In this document: piece after piece, positions 35,801-44,830 of the stretch
Position numbering within the stretch: the first letter of the stretch is position 1
Layout of the letters: every line of letters begins with the position of its first letter
NCBI RefSeq assembly: GCF_921293095.1
Contig: NC_060252.1
Location: 45,694,881-45,758,880 of the forward strand
Direction of reading: 5' to 3'
From: Ischnura elegans
Lineage: Eukaryota > Arthropoda > Insecta > Odonata > Coenagrionidae
Length of the DNA: 64,000 nt
Translations under genes and position numbers: made by a program
Notes under the pieces: model-generated
The model's input: the letters and a program-made list of their open reading frames with translations, nothing else
Told to the model about the DNA's origin: nothing
Databases searched by the model: none

Positions 35801-38800
35801 ACAGCATCAATTTCTAATATGGCATGGAATTGCACGAATGCATGAACGAAATTAGAACAGGAGCTATTTTGCCATCTCACGACTATGCATTCTCGCATGT
35901 GTTCTAGCAATTCACCGCTTTACACAACGCAATTTTGACTGCGCCTTCGTACACACTTTTGCGATTTACACACTTTACCACGATTTTGCAAGTACATGCC
36001 CGGTATAAAATAGCCTTAAGAACAAATAGTTAAGTCTTAGTCTGCAAGGTTTGATGATTTCTTTCAAAAAGTGGAGCTACAAGCAGAATACTGCGTAATC
36101 ATACTCACCGGAAGCATTGCATTAAAGAGATGGGTGATGAAACATGCACCATGTCCCACAGCAGTTTCTCCTTCATGAAGATTAGCCATTGAGTGCCCTT
36201 TAATTAGAGGATTAATTTTACGTCTTTTATGATACCAGAATTCTTAATTCCTCAGGATCTGTCAAGATGTAGAAATTTCTTAAGCAATAAAAGGACAGAA
36301 CTTAACTAACATTCTTTGAGGAGATGAAGAAGTAAAATTATATATAAATATGTATATATATCCTTGGTTTCACCCAATATTTGTAAACACATAAGTTTAT
36401 GTTTTACTGAGATTTAATGCACAAAAAAGCATCTGATTGATTGAGCAAAGCAAATAATTGAAGTTTTAATTAAAAGTTATTTAATAAGATAATTTTTGAT
36501 GTGGGAGTACATAACTGTTTCAAGTATTTTGCTTCTGTAAAGAATAACCTTTTTTTCATTCAAATATAAATCATTACATTGGCACTGAAGCCAAAATTGT
36601 GAACCCAAAAACTGAAATGTGAGAGCCTTATGCATTTAAATAGACCAAGCCCAAGCATCAGTGGGCACTTCTCCACGGTGAATTTGATTAGCCTGCTGCT
36701 TAAAGTTGAAAGGCATTAGAAGGAAATAATGCTAAATTATACCTACAAAATTGCAACACATCTTGGATTCATTGATGGGTTGTACATAATGTTGCCTTTT
36801 CTTCCTCTGGCTCAAAAAAGGAACCACTGTCTCTTAAAAATTTAGCTACACTCAGTTCATGTGTAATTCATATATTAGAGGGATCTGTTCTTTGTATCTA
36901 CAATTTCCTACAGTATTACCCCATCTGACAATTTGGACATGCTTTATATGTTAAGTGGAGGGTCCACATGACAATACAAGCACTTTTCTTCATGAGACAT
37001 TGATGATACATTTCATCATTTTGCCACCAGAAATCCTTCTAAAAAAATGGAACGTAAGGTCACAGTAAGAGGAGGAATGAATAGGAAAATTTGTTGCTAC
37101 CAATGATGAAAAGCTGGAAATAATAAACAATACCATCCAAAGTGGAGAAGATAATTGGAAAAGCTCAAAGAAGGCCATCACAAAAGTATTAGAAGCACAA
37201 TTGATGAGCAAGGTGGTTGAAAACAAGAAACCATGGCTAGGTAGCACATTATGTACTTCTCTCATTTGAGAAAGGATCAAAACATGAGAAAAAAGGGCTC
37301 TTAAAGATTCTAGGGAATTGAGTCATCGGAGAATCAAGAATGACCACAGAATTGCATTTAAAGCTGCTGTAAAAATATTAACTATGACATCAAGAATGGT
37401 AAATCGATGGTATGGTATTTGGAGGCGGCGACCAACACCTGACGTCACTTGTGCTATGAGGGAAGGGTATGGAAGGAAGGGTGGAGAGAAACCAAGCATC
37501 GGCATTTAGCCTGCTATTAACGAAAGGCACCAAGGGGACCACGGCTTAACGTCCCATCCGATGGACGGAGTGTTGCGCTTGAAATGACCTCCACACAACA
37601 CTCAAGCAGGGATCGGGCACTCTGAAAATTCTCTGCCACTGCCGGGATTTGAACCCGAGTCCGCCGGGTGGAAAGCCAACACTCTAGCCACCACACCAAA
37701 CCGATCCCCAAGGTAAATCGATAACCGCATAAAACCTATTCAAGAGACATGAAAGGGAAACTAGTAATAAAAACATTTACTAATGGGAATTGAAACTGCT
37801 AATGAAAGGAAAAGAGATTTGAAATATATGGTAACATAACATTGACTGATAATACCAATAACAATCTCCAAAGAGAGGCATTAAAAGATGACAAGAACCT
37901 TGCTAAGAAAGACAAATGAGGCCTTGGAATGCTAAGGTGTAAATTTAAGACAGTAGTAAAGGGCTTGACGATAGAGGAATGTCTGGAAAAGATTATATAT
38001 GTAGAGAATTAATAAAATCACTACGGAAAAACCTAAATACACAATGCATGGATTCAAGCAAGATTGCTACAAATCTATCTGCTATGGAAAACTATCAGGG
38101 GACTTTAGGAGGAGTACAATGCTGAAATACTAGATCAAAGAGGGGAACGGCTATGAGTGCTATAGGTTGAGCCCGGTGTCTAATACTTATTCTGATAACA
38201 CTGGACGGCAAAAAAATATTTTTCTCGAGCCCTGATACCATTCCTACTGATTCTCATGTAAAATGACCTCCTTAGTCCGAATATGACATCCGTTTTTCCC
38301 TATCACCCACCATTTTTGGTGGAGCCCTTTACCCCAATTTTTTATCACTTTTCGATAATTTGGAGGGACAACAAGGATTATTTTCACATTCACATTTCTT
38401 CTAAGGGTTTGAAGAGGTGAAAAGTTCTAAAATAGGTACATTTATGCTAAGGAGGTAGATTTTGTGGGATTAGTCTACGTAAATTGTAAAGAAATGGTTT
38501 AAAAATTGTCAATTTTTCCTTTTTTTCGCAATTTTGTTAATTTATTTTCTTCATTTTTCAGGTTCTATTCCATCTTTCCTTCCCCCCAAATATCCCAGAA
38601 TGATGGAAATATGTACATATCAACAACATATAGCAGCAATAATAAAAATATTTAGGAACAATGCATAGCAACAATAACTAAAATATGTAGCAACAGTTCA
38701 GAAGATACGCTACCACGCTTGCGCTCCCAATACCTCGCATGCATCAATGAAGGGTAAACTAATATGCAAAGAACGATGGATAAGATAAGTACTTTCAGTT

Positions 38801-41800
38801 GGCATTTGGTTTCCATTTATACCCTGAGATAGAAGTTCATCATGCCGAAAACCAGTAGTACTCAACCAACGTGACTGCATTCCACCTTCCTGAAAATCTT
38901 ATTTCAAATTTGCTACTATTTTGATGCTACCACTCCCCTTGTCCACCTCAAACTGCTCCACAATTTTCTGGGAGTAAGTCCAGGAGTGTATGAAGGATAT
39001 GCGCTTTTAGCGACATGTTATACCCCAGAGCCTTGTATGTGGACAGCAATTCCTTGACATGAGCGAAATAATCATCCAATTTTTTGTTGTTACCCAAAAA
39101 GTTCTCGCACACCTTTCGGAATACAGGTCAAGCTCATTTTTCTTCTGGTGTTTCATAAACGTCTAGCACTGGAAAATTTTTCTAATCTGGGGGCCCAAGA
39201 ATGCTCCTTCCTTGAATATAGCCTTATTAAGTCAAGGGAATTGAATTTTTGAAATTGAAATGCATCACCCGTCTTGTCTATGGCTCTCACAAACTGTTTC
39301 ATCAGCCCGAGTTTGATGTGCAATGGTGGTAAGTAAATACTTTATTTCGAATCAATAGGAGAGAAGGACCTTGAGAGCCTCAGGATCTAGATTGACATTT
39401 TTATAACTTGGAGTCTTCTTGATGAGGCCAAATTCGTATAATGTAATGTTTTTCTCGGGCTCGGCTGCCCATTCCCAAAGGAAGCAGCAGTATTTTGTGA
39501 AGCCTGATTGCAGTCGCGTTAGTGGAGCGACAACTTTCAGGTCAGAGCAAACTTTCCAATTATAATTATGATAATTGATTTTTTCAAGGATTCCGCTGAT
39601 ATTTGCGTATGTCTCCCTCATATCTACAGAGTATACCACCCGGACTGAAAGTAACTCATTCCCATTGGCCAACAGGACCACTTTAAAGCTTGTCTTTGGC
39701 GAATCTATAAACAGTCTCCATTTTTCTGGGTCACATGACATCATCAGTTGTATCAACAATGCATTTGAATTACGGCAAAACACCAAGCCTTCATTTTGTG
39801 TAAAAAGTATTAATTTCAGTGCTAACTGTCTGGTCCAATAAGAGGAGATTTTTACACCTTTCTCTGAGAGATTCCACAGCTAAAGTCGAGATCCAAGAAG
39901 TTGAGGTATCCTCTTAGGCAACTCCAAATCCCTTTCCAGAACATTCAATTCTGGCTGTGTTATGAGGTGAGGTTGTCGATCAGCTGAATCATCGGAGCAC
40001 TCTTTACCATCCATGGGAGTACACCTAGTCCCGGGTGTTGTTCAAAGTCTCCCAAAAAAATTTCTCACTCTATAGAGTACATATAGGTTTGCGGGGGCTC
40101 AGGGATTGGCAAAGATTCGTTATGAGGAATTGGTCTTATTGCTAAAGGGATGTTAGGAAAATGAATTATATGCTTACTTTTGCTGGAGAACCCGACGGTA
40201 GAAGTCATACAAAAGTAACAATCCGTGAGAAGACAGCGAGGATCAAGCCAAACTGTGGTTACAGCAAATGGTAATTATTTATGTGTACCTTTGAGCCATT
40301 TGGTCGAACAACTGTGACAAGTAGTGCAGTAAACCCTAGGAGTTCAATTCTTGTTCTGATTGCCAAATTGGCAGCTTAAGTAAAATTTATAAATTAGTAT
40401 ATATGTCCGAAACTGAGTGGGCAAGTAATTGTGAGCGTCAGCATAGTAAAGTATGTCTTCCAAACTATTGCTACATATTTTAATTATTGTTGCCATATTA
40501 TGAAGCAAAATATCTTATTATTACTGTTTTTTCTTGTTGATAAATAATTTCATCATTTGAGGAAAGATGAGGTAAAACGGAAGCTGTAAAATTTAGAAAA
40601 TACATGAAAAATTGCAAAAAAAAGCAAAATAGATCATTTTTCATGCTTTTTAATACAATTTTTGTGGGCCAATTATGCCTAAATCTACCTCCTTACTATA
40701 AATGTCCATACTTTAGAATTTTTCAACCCTATAAGCCCTAAGAAGCAGTGTAAATGTGAAAATAATCCTTTTCATCCTCCAAAATTATCGAAAAGTGATA
40801 AAAATATGAGGGGGGCCTCCCCAAAAATGGTGGGTGATGTGGAAAAATGATGGTCATAATCGGATTCTGGAGATCCTTTAACAGAATAATCAACAGGAAT
40901 GGTATAAGGGCCGATTTTCATGTCGTCAAGTGTAATAGGCAGTTGAATAGAATGAAAAATGGAAGCAAACCATACAGAAAACCAGTTGATATTAAGGAAG
41001 AATAGGGGAACCAAGTATACAGTAAAGTGCCTGAATCTGCTAGAAGTGAAAATGATGAATGTTAATATACCACAGTGTTAAATATTCACGGACTGGGATG
41101 AGGTATTTGGTAACATAGAGTGGAACAAGATATTTAAAGGTATGGAAAAGAATTACTTGGACTACTAAGATACAAGAATTATCTTTGTACCAACACTACC
41201 CGGAACAGTCCGCCACAATATGCAAGTAAGACGGAAGAAATACAAAGATAAAAATTAACACAGAAGTCTGACAAAGTTCAAGCAAGGTCAGGCTTTTTAA
41301 ACATAATTTTTCAAGTACACACAGGAAGCAAGGCAATATAAGAACAAGGTGAATGGAGAAATGAAATCGAAGTGCTATTCTTCACAGATAGTATCACTTT
41401 CACTGCAAGATATGAGGAAGATCTATAGAACTCACTGTCAAGACAAATGAATTAATGTATCAGGTACATAACATTAAAACCCATGAGAAGAAACCTGAGA
41501 TACTTGCATGCGGAATATGGAAAGCAATGACCGATGTAGGAGAAAGATGGGAGGCATGTGGAATCATTCACATACCTTGGAAGCACCTTTAGCACCAAAA
41601 ATGGAAGAATGACAGACAACAAGAGTTGTAAGGCCTAAGCTCAAGGCATCATCGAAAAAAAGGCCACAACTCTGCTTAAATAATAAACGACTAAACTTTA
41701 ACAATATAAGAAGTACCATAGGGAAGACCAAGAGATAAGTATGTCCCAGGGGTGGATCAAGAAGGACATGAGGAAGCAAAACTAAAAGGAACTAATGATC

Positions 41801-44652
41801 TGGCATGGGTCAAGGAGAAATAAAGGGCTGCAGTGCACAAATATTCGGATTTCTGCACTATGATTGAGAAATAAGTTAAAAATGATTGAAGGTGTTCCCT
41901 CTACAAGCTGTGTCCGTCAAAAAAATTGACAGAGTTGTTCTTGGACAGGGAAATCCATTTTGGAGGGATTCAGGGGGTATAGCAAATACTGTTATATTAT
42001 AAAATTTTTGAGAGAAGGGTTTTAACCCCTTGACCCCTCCACCCCCACTCGCTTCTTTACTCACTACAATTTCCATATCCTGCACCTCCTTTCTCCACAT
42101 CAACTTCCAAACCCTGCTTTACCCCCAGGTCAGGAGGGACCAATGGTTTCTTCGGCTCTTAAAACTTATACCTCTTATGCCAATAAGGTACAATGAAAGT
42201 CAAGCGTTTGGAGCCTAAGAAGGTTAGCCTAAACTTATCAGGATGAGTACCTTTCAGCAAATACATGTCTAAGATACCGAATGAGAATAGTAGTCTGAAT
42301 ATATAGAGGTTGCAAAGTTACTGCGTCTTCCAACAGGTAAATGTATATGCTGAGCAGATAGGCATTTTGAATGATAAATTTCTAAATGGGAGAATTACTT
42401 CTTGTTACCAATTTGGGAAAAGGTACTATTCTTCCACACTAGATGATCCTTATCAGTGTCTTAATGATGGGTCATTAACAGAGGGGTTGAAAATATTTAG
42501 AACAAAAGGAAAGGAATGTGAAAATGTAATGCCCCAAAGAAATTCAGCAGGTGAAAAAGAGTTATAACAAATGGTTAATTTGCTCATAGACTTTCGACTG
42601 AAAAAGCAGTCACCACATGGATAGTTTGATATCAAATACTTGATATTCATAATAATGGTAGCTATATTTTTGCAATTAATACTTCTCTATAACAGGGAAT
42701 CAACAATACAGTTAAGTTATAGTAAACCTTCACTATCTCAATCCCACTTAAATGCAGTGACAAGTTGTCCTTTCCTTCTACACTGTCACCCTAATTACCA
42801 TTGATGATGCTTTGATATAATTGGAATATGACCACCTCCTTGTCTCAAGAGGGTATATTTGTGGAAAATGGGATGGTTTACTGACTCATCCTTTTTTCAT
42901 GTTAAATGGGCACATCAAAACTGAAGGTTTTGGATCAAAGACTTTCTATGTGATACTCATCCATGCCACCATTTATATTAGCCTTATTGGCAGCAATCGG
43001 AAAATTTATCAGTACATGGTATGGATGTACAGAATGGCCCTGCTTTCTTTGTCCACCAGAAGTTCATACGTAAACTCTTGCCAAGACTGCCATGAAGCAA
43101 AATACAGGCAGGGAGGCTTAATAAACCCACCATAACATTGCCATATCTCTTTGCTTTTGAAGACATCGTGCATTATTTGTTACACTACTTTGGTAATAAA
43201 CGTGAACTCAATCCCTTCAGATTAAAATATCTCGTGAATTTAAAGAAATTTTTGAGGGCAAACACTTCACTCCTCAAAACTGGCCAAGGAGAATAAATGC
43301 TTGCATATCATTGAAAAATCTGACTCTAATAGGCCAGATGCATGAAAAATTTATGCTTCACCAATTGAAAGGCACGAGAAAGCTTACTTGCTCTAACTCA
43401 TGAGGTACACCTCACAGCATCTTTTCACATTCATGAGTAACACCTCTTGACATGGGATATACGAACACCCAATTATAAAGAGTAATATCTTTATGGAATA
43501 TTTCATGGCTGCTAAGAAGAACACCTCAAATTGTATAGAATCTTCTCATAAAAATATGCAAGGCGATGCATCCAATCGACTCAAAGTTAAGTTTTTCAGG
43601 GCTACAGAACGGTAGCACCTATGTTCATGGACTGATGATAAAATAAAAATAAATCACAAGAAATATGTTTTTCGTCCATGGGTTAAAAACAAAATACTTT
43701 AAATTTCTTACCAAGTGAAACAGTAATTCCTTTAGCAGTCAAAGTTTCAATCACAAGGCCTGCATTTTCTATCTCTGGAGCTAACGTGACAATCTTAACA
43801 TTGTCAATATTTCCATACATATTCAAAACTGTGTCATATCCCTGTTGGAAAATAAATTATTATATTCATGTGATGATGTCATATTTTATCGACCAAGTGT
43901 GCTGCCAGTTGCCAAAGGACACACGTTGGATTTGAATTAACACATTACAAATCAGTATCCTTAAGAACATTTAATTAAACGATATCCATCCCTAACCTTG
44001 TCCAGAGTCTGTATACAATTGCTTGGATGAGCACCTTTCTTTTCCTTGTTTATGAAAGGTCCTTCGACGTGTATTCCCAGTACAGTCGCACCTTCACAAC
44101 TACCATCACATTTCCGGATCTTAGGTAATACCTTTTAATGGATTTGAAACAGAGAAGATTTAATTTTACAGCCGATGCAATATTTACCGTGAAGATAAAA
44201 CAGAAAATGTAGTTACCTCCTTGTATATGTACGACGGGGATGTAACTACAGTTGGGCAAAATGAAGTAACCCCATGAGCGAGGATACCTTTAGCAACTTT
44301 TCTCACCCCCTCCTCTATTTTATCTACTTCGTTCGAGAAATCGATCCCAAAACCACCTGTTGACGAGAAATGCCACGGAAAGTAAGCAAGCAATCAACTG
44401 ATATGCTACCCATCAAGAGCCAACGAAAAATAAAAAAGATGCATTACCATTAATTTGTAAATCTATAAATCCTGGAGCTATCAATAATCCTTTGCAGTCT
44501 ATCTTCTCGTCGGCGCTGATCTTTTCATCAAAAAATACTTTCTCTGGATCTACAATTTTGCCATCCCTTACCCACATATCTTCCTTTATTATTCGGTGGT
44601 CACGAAGTATAAAGCAATTCACAAATTGCAATAATTTTCCGTTTCGAGTCAT
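23648..44652 (-). CDS. AMDHD2: AMDHD2, N-acetylglucosamine-6-phosphate deacetylase
   Basis: Eight coding exons joined in frame give 404 residues, close to the 409 of the human enzyme. It removes acetate from GlcNAc-6-phosphate in the cytosol and so recycles or restrains the hexosamine pathway that feeds UDP-GlcNAc, the chitin precursor in arthropods. It has the amidohydrolase TIM-barrel motifs: [12 protein letters not shown] near residue 62, IHVEGPF (metal ligand Glu138), LGHSMANL (His205), THLFNAM (His226), [15 protein letters not shown] (His266) and LVTDA (catalytic Asp288), then SLHPA and GADADFIL at the end. The start Met matches the short N-terminus of animal homologues. All junctions are GT-AG. 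The upstream coding introns are 85-155 bp, but the next two are 7.5 and 8.6 kb and packed with transposons; the last two are 1.5 and 1.8 kb. The frame looks intact. Confidence 0.95.
24683..24923. mobile_element. hAT-type MITE, family D copy 2
   Basis: A 241-bp element with ends CAGTGGCGTAGCC and ATACGCCACTG, flanked by a perfect 8-bp target duplication CTCGTGAA (24,675-24,682 and 24,924-24,931). The 8-bp duplication and CAG..CTG ends are those of the hAT superfamily. It lies in the last AMDHD2 intron and has no coding capacity. Confidence 0.88.
25668..25844 (-). CDS. AMDHD2: AMDHD2 coding exon 7
   Basis: Residues 283-340, [19 protein letters not shown] through [20 protein letters not shown], with the catalytic Asp. 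The acceptor is TTTCACAG and the donor GTAAGT. Confidence 0.94.
27336..27480 (-). CDS. AMDHD2: AMDHD2 coding exon 6
   Basis: Residues 234-281, [17 protein letters not shown] through [16 protein letters not shown] to HPK. The acceptor is TTTCTAG and the donor GTAAGG. Confidence 0.93.
28041..28292. mobile_element. hAT-type MITE with CAGTGGTTATCAACC end
   Basis: A 252-bp element starting CAGTGGTTATCAACCTTTTT and ending AGTTGGGAACGGCAG, the well-known hAT/Charlie-like terminus. The 8-bp flanks CCCTAGAC and CCCCAGAC differ at one base and are the likely target duplication. It is inside an AMDHD2 intron. Confidence 0.85.
28512..29010. mobile_element. piggyBac-like MITE with a large internal palindrome
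   Basis: The right end reads CAGCAGCGAAAGGGTTAA and the left end is a worn version, TTGACTCTTTCACTGCTG, so the element is about 499 bp on a TTAA-type target. The interior (about 28,640-28,870) is a long palindrome: GACGAGCTCACCCACGCAGG at the left is mirrored by TGTTGGTGAGCTCGTGG at the right, and TCTGACTGCAGTTTGAAAAT by ATTTTTACATTGCAGTCAGA. No protein is encoded; the long open frames follow from the palindrome. Confidence 0.72.
29011..30439. other. Intronic stretch with nothing recognised
   Basis: AMDHD2 intron sequence. At 29,569-29,606 there is a short inverted pair (AGGTTCACAACAAATTTG and ATTTGTTGTGAACCT) that would form a hairpin. Otherwise I see no conserved coding or RNA signal. Confidence 0.4.
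30440..31130 (-). mobile_element. Two worn LINE carboxyl-end fragments
   Basis: Two stretches (about 30,450-30,660 and 30,870-31,120) resemble each other and the LINE fragment at 46,460-47,110. They share TTACCAA/TTACCTA, TTCTTCCCT, CATCCAAA.CTTCTGTCTCC and related blocks. On the minus strand these correspond to the basic GKRGRGR..R linker near the end of LINE reverse transcriptase proteins. They are heavily decayed and give no open frame of use. Confidence 0.5.
31620..33840 (-). mobile_element. Penelope-like retroelement fossil
   Basis: A minus-strand Penelope-like element, truncated and broken in several places. Upstream (33,840-33,050) lies the reverse transcriptase, with stretches of the [30 protein letters not shown] and YVDDTFIIW type. 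Downstream (32,470-31,874) lies the GIY-YIG endonuclease with [20 protein letters not shown], typical of this group, followed by a terminal region to about 31,620. A LINE 3' end has inserted between the two domains. It is an old copy in an AMDHD2 intron, and I regard it as inactive. Confidence 0.85.
32560..33042 (+). mobile_element. LINE 3' end inserted into the Penelope-like fossil
   Basis: On the plus strand a frame reads [16 protein letters not shown], then [20 protein letters not shown] and [17 protein letters not shown], the conserved carboxyl terminus of jockey/CR1-type LINE proteins (YNTRN ... YNKLP ... FK..LK..L). It ends with an ATTATTATT tail at about 33,030-33,042. Penelope-like coding sequence on the opposite strand resumes on each side, so this is a nested 5'-truncated insertion of about 480 bp. 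Confidence 0.75.
34187..34369 (-). mobile_element. LINE fragment with an internal deletion
   Basis: A minus-strand frame starts [20 protein letters not shown], the early reverse transcriptase motif (SHTMKLYERILE.RLR.E), and continues directly into [14 protein letters not shown], which belongs near the carboxyl end (EMRMLRWM.G.TR.D). The central polymerase region is therefore deleted. Confidence 0.6.
34997..35284 (-). mobile_element. tRNA-derived SINE, copy 1
   Basis: A SINE of about 290 bp in minus orientation. The tRNA-like head lies at the high-coordinate end: a GGTGTGGTGGCTTGATTG-like A box, then a degenerate B box (complement of GGGATTTGAACGTGG). The body shares AGAATTTTCAGAG, CTGCTTGAGAGTTG and CATCTGTTGTATGGGATGTT-like blocks with the copies at 37,409-37,711 and 52,230-52,492. 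Confidence 0.7.
35761..36017. mobile_element. MITE family F, copy 2
   Basis: About 257 bp beginning AAGGCCGTTTAACACGGG and ending ATAAAATAGCCTT. It shares ACGAATGCATGAAC and ATTAGAACAGG-like blocks with copy 1 at 14,298. It lies about 90 bp from AMDHD2 exon 5. Confidence 0.6.
36109..36197 (-). CDS. AMDHD2: AMDHD2 coding exon 5
   Basis: A small 89-bp exon for [19 protein letters not shown] to THLFNAMLP (residues 205-233), isolated between two introns of 7.5 and 8.6 kb. The acceptor is ATTAAAG and the donor GTGAGT. Confidence 0.92.
37409..37711 (-). mobile_element. tRNA-derived SINE, copy 2, with target duplication
   Basis: A 303-bp SINE in minus orientation, the best preserved of three. The head has TGGTGTGGTGGCTAGAGTG (A-box region) and GGGTTCAAATCCC (B box). 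The body has GATCCCTGCTTGAGTGTTG and GGATGGGACGTTAAGCCG. It is flanked by an 11-bp duplication GGTAAATCGAT (37,398-37,408 and 37,712-37,722). It sits in older LINE sequence. Confidence 0.88.
38199..40932. mobile_element. DNA transposon with about 350-bp inverted ends and an unnamed gene
   Basis: The two ends are long imperfect inverted repeats (about 38,199-38,567 and 40,580-40,932). Matching words include CACTGGACGGCA against CACTTGACGACA at the tips, ATACCATTCCT, CACCCACCATTTTTG, TTATCACTTTTCGATAAT and AAGGAGGTAGATTT. The base triplet TAA flanks both tips and is a possible 3-bp target duplication. Total length is 2,734 bp. CACTG-like tips with 3-bp duplications recall the CMC (CACTA-like) superfamily, but the internal protein is not one I can place there. 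The gene inside runs on the minus strand. Confidence 0.8.
38700..40010 (-). pseudogene. Broken gene of the long-inverted-repeat transposon, unnamed protein family
   Basis: The best preserved part (39,786-39,352, minus) includes [39 protein letters not shown] and [15 protein letters not shown]. Upstream (39,840-40,010) frames read [20 protein letters not shown]. Downstream (39,340-38,880) there are pieces such as FLGPQIRK and [15 protein letters not shown] in different frames. From memory, a protein with FIDSSK...AVLLHNGN, GDLKV...GLQ.GYTK..CFLCEW and a late EEQGERFH-like motif recurs in many arthropod genomes as uncharacterised. The spaced Asp, Asp and Glu positions would suit an RNase-H-fold (DDE) transposase. 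That function is inference. This copy has several stops and frame changes. Confidence 0.6.
41801..43711. other. Intronic stretch with nothing recognised
   Basis: AMDHD2 intron between the decayed LINE and coding exon 4. A C-rich then A-rich tract at 41,930-42,060 (CCCCTTGACCCCTCC) may be another worn MITE. Short open frames at 42,310-42,567 and 42,821-43,135 show no domain I know. Confidence 0.4.
43712..43841 (-). CDS. AMDHD2: AMDHD2 coding exon 4
   Basis: Residues 161-203, [10 protein letters not shown] through KIVTLAPE to ITVSL. It ends one base into the Gly of LGHS. The donor is GTAAG. Confidence 0.93.
43997..44131 (-). CDS. AMDHD2: AMDHD2 coding exon 3
   Basis: Residues 116-160, with the metal-binding [17 protein letters not shown]. 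The acceptor is TTAAAAG and the donor GTTAGG. Confidence 0.92.
44217..44356 (-). CDS. AMDHD2: AMDHD2 coding exon 2
   Basis: Encodes [10 protein letters not shown] through [15 protein letters not shown] to YKE (residues 70-115). The acceptor is TCAACAG and the donor GTAACT. Confidence 0.93.
44448..44652 (-). CDS. AMDHD2: AMDHD2 coding exon 1
   Basis: Encodes [13 protein letters not shown] through [10 protein letters not shown] plus one base of the next Gly codon. The ATG lies 11 bp inside the exon, whose acceptor is CGTTGCAG; the donor is GTAATG. Confidence 0.92.
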
Positions 44653-44798
44653 CGCAATGAGATCTGCAACGAGGAAGATAATGTAGTCTTGATGTGGTAA
44701 ATATGTGATCACTAAACGAGATAACACACATTTGAATGTCACATTGGATCGCGGACACAATTGAGGTAATCATGATAAGAAGGAAATGGGTCGCTTAC

Positions 44799-44830
44799 CG
44801 CTACCCGTAGTTTCAAGGAAACAACTGCGA
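44799..44830 (-). other. AMDHD2: Likely 5' untranslated exon of AMDHD2
   Basis: On the minus strand GGTAGCG|GTAAGC is a good donor, about 135 bp upstream of the acceptor CGTTGCAG that opens coding exon 1. The 5' limit is unknown. Confidence 0.4.

Larger units (their letters stand above)
37040..41800 (+). mobile_element. Decayed LINE interrupted by a SINE and a DNA transposon
   Basis: Plus-strand LINE remains lie on both sides of two later insertions. The left part (37,040-38,198) includes a linker-like KKPWLGS and [13 protein letters not shown]. The right part (40,933-41,800) shows reverse transcriptase pieces: [20 protein letters not shown] near 41,090-41,150, [16 protein letters not shown] near 41,380-41,430 (the FADD region) and [18 protein letters not shown] near 41,555-41,610. 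Stops and frameshifts are frequent. It is of the same general type as the LINE at 5,860-8,860. That both sides come from one copy is inferred from order and strand. Confidence 0.65.

Noticed and set aside
42310-43135. Possible extra exons in the AMDHD2 intron (85- and 104-codon open frames).
   Set aside because: No match to the deacetylase, and the flanking coding exons already join in frame with nothing missing.
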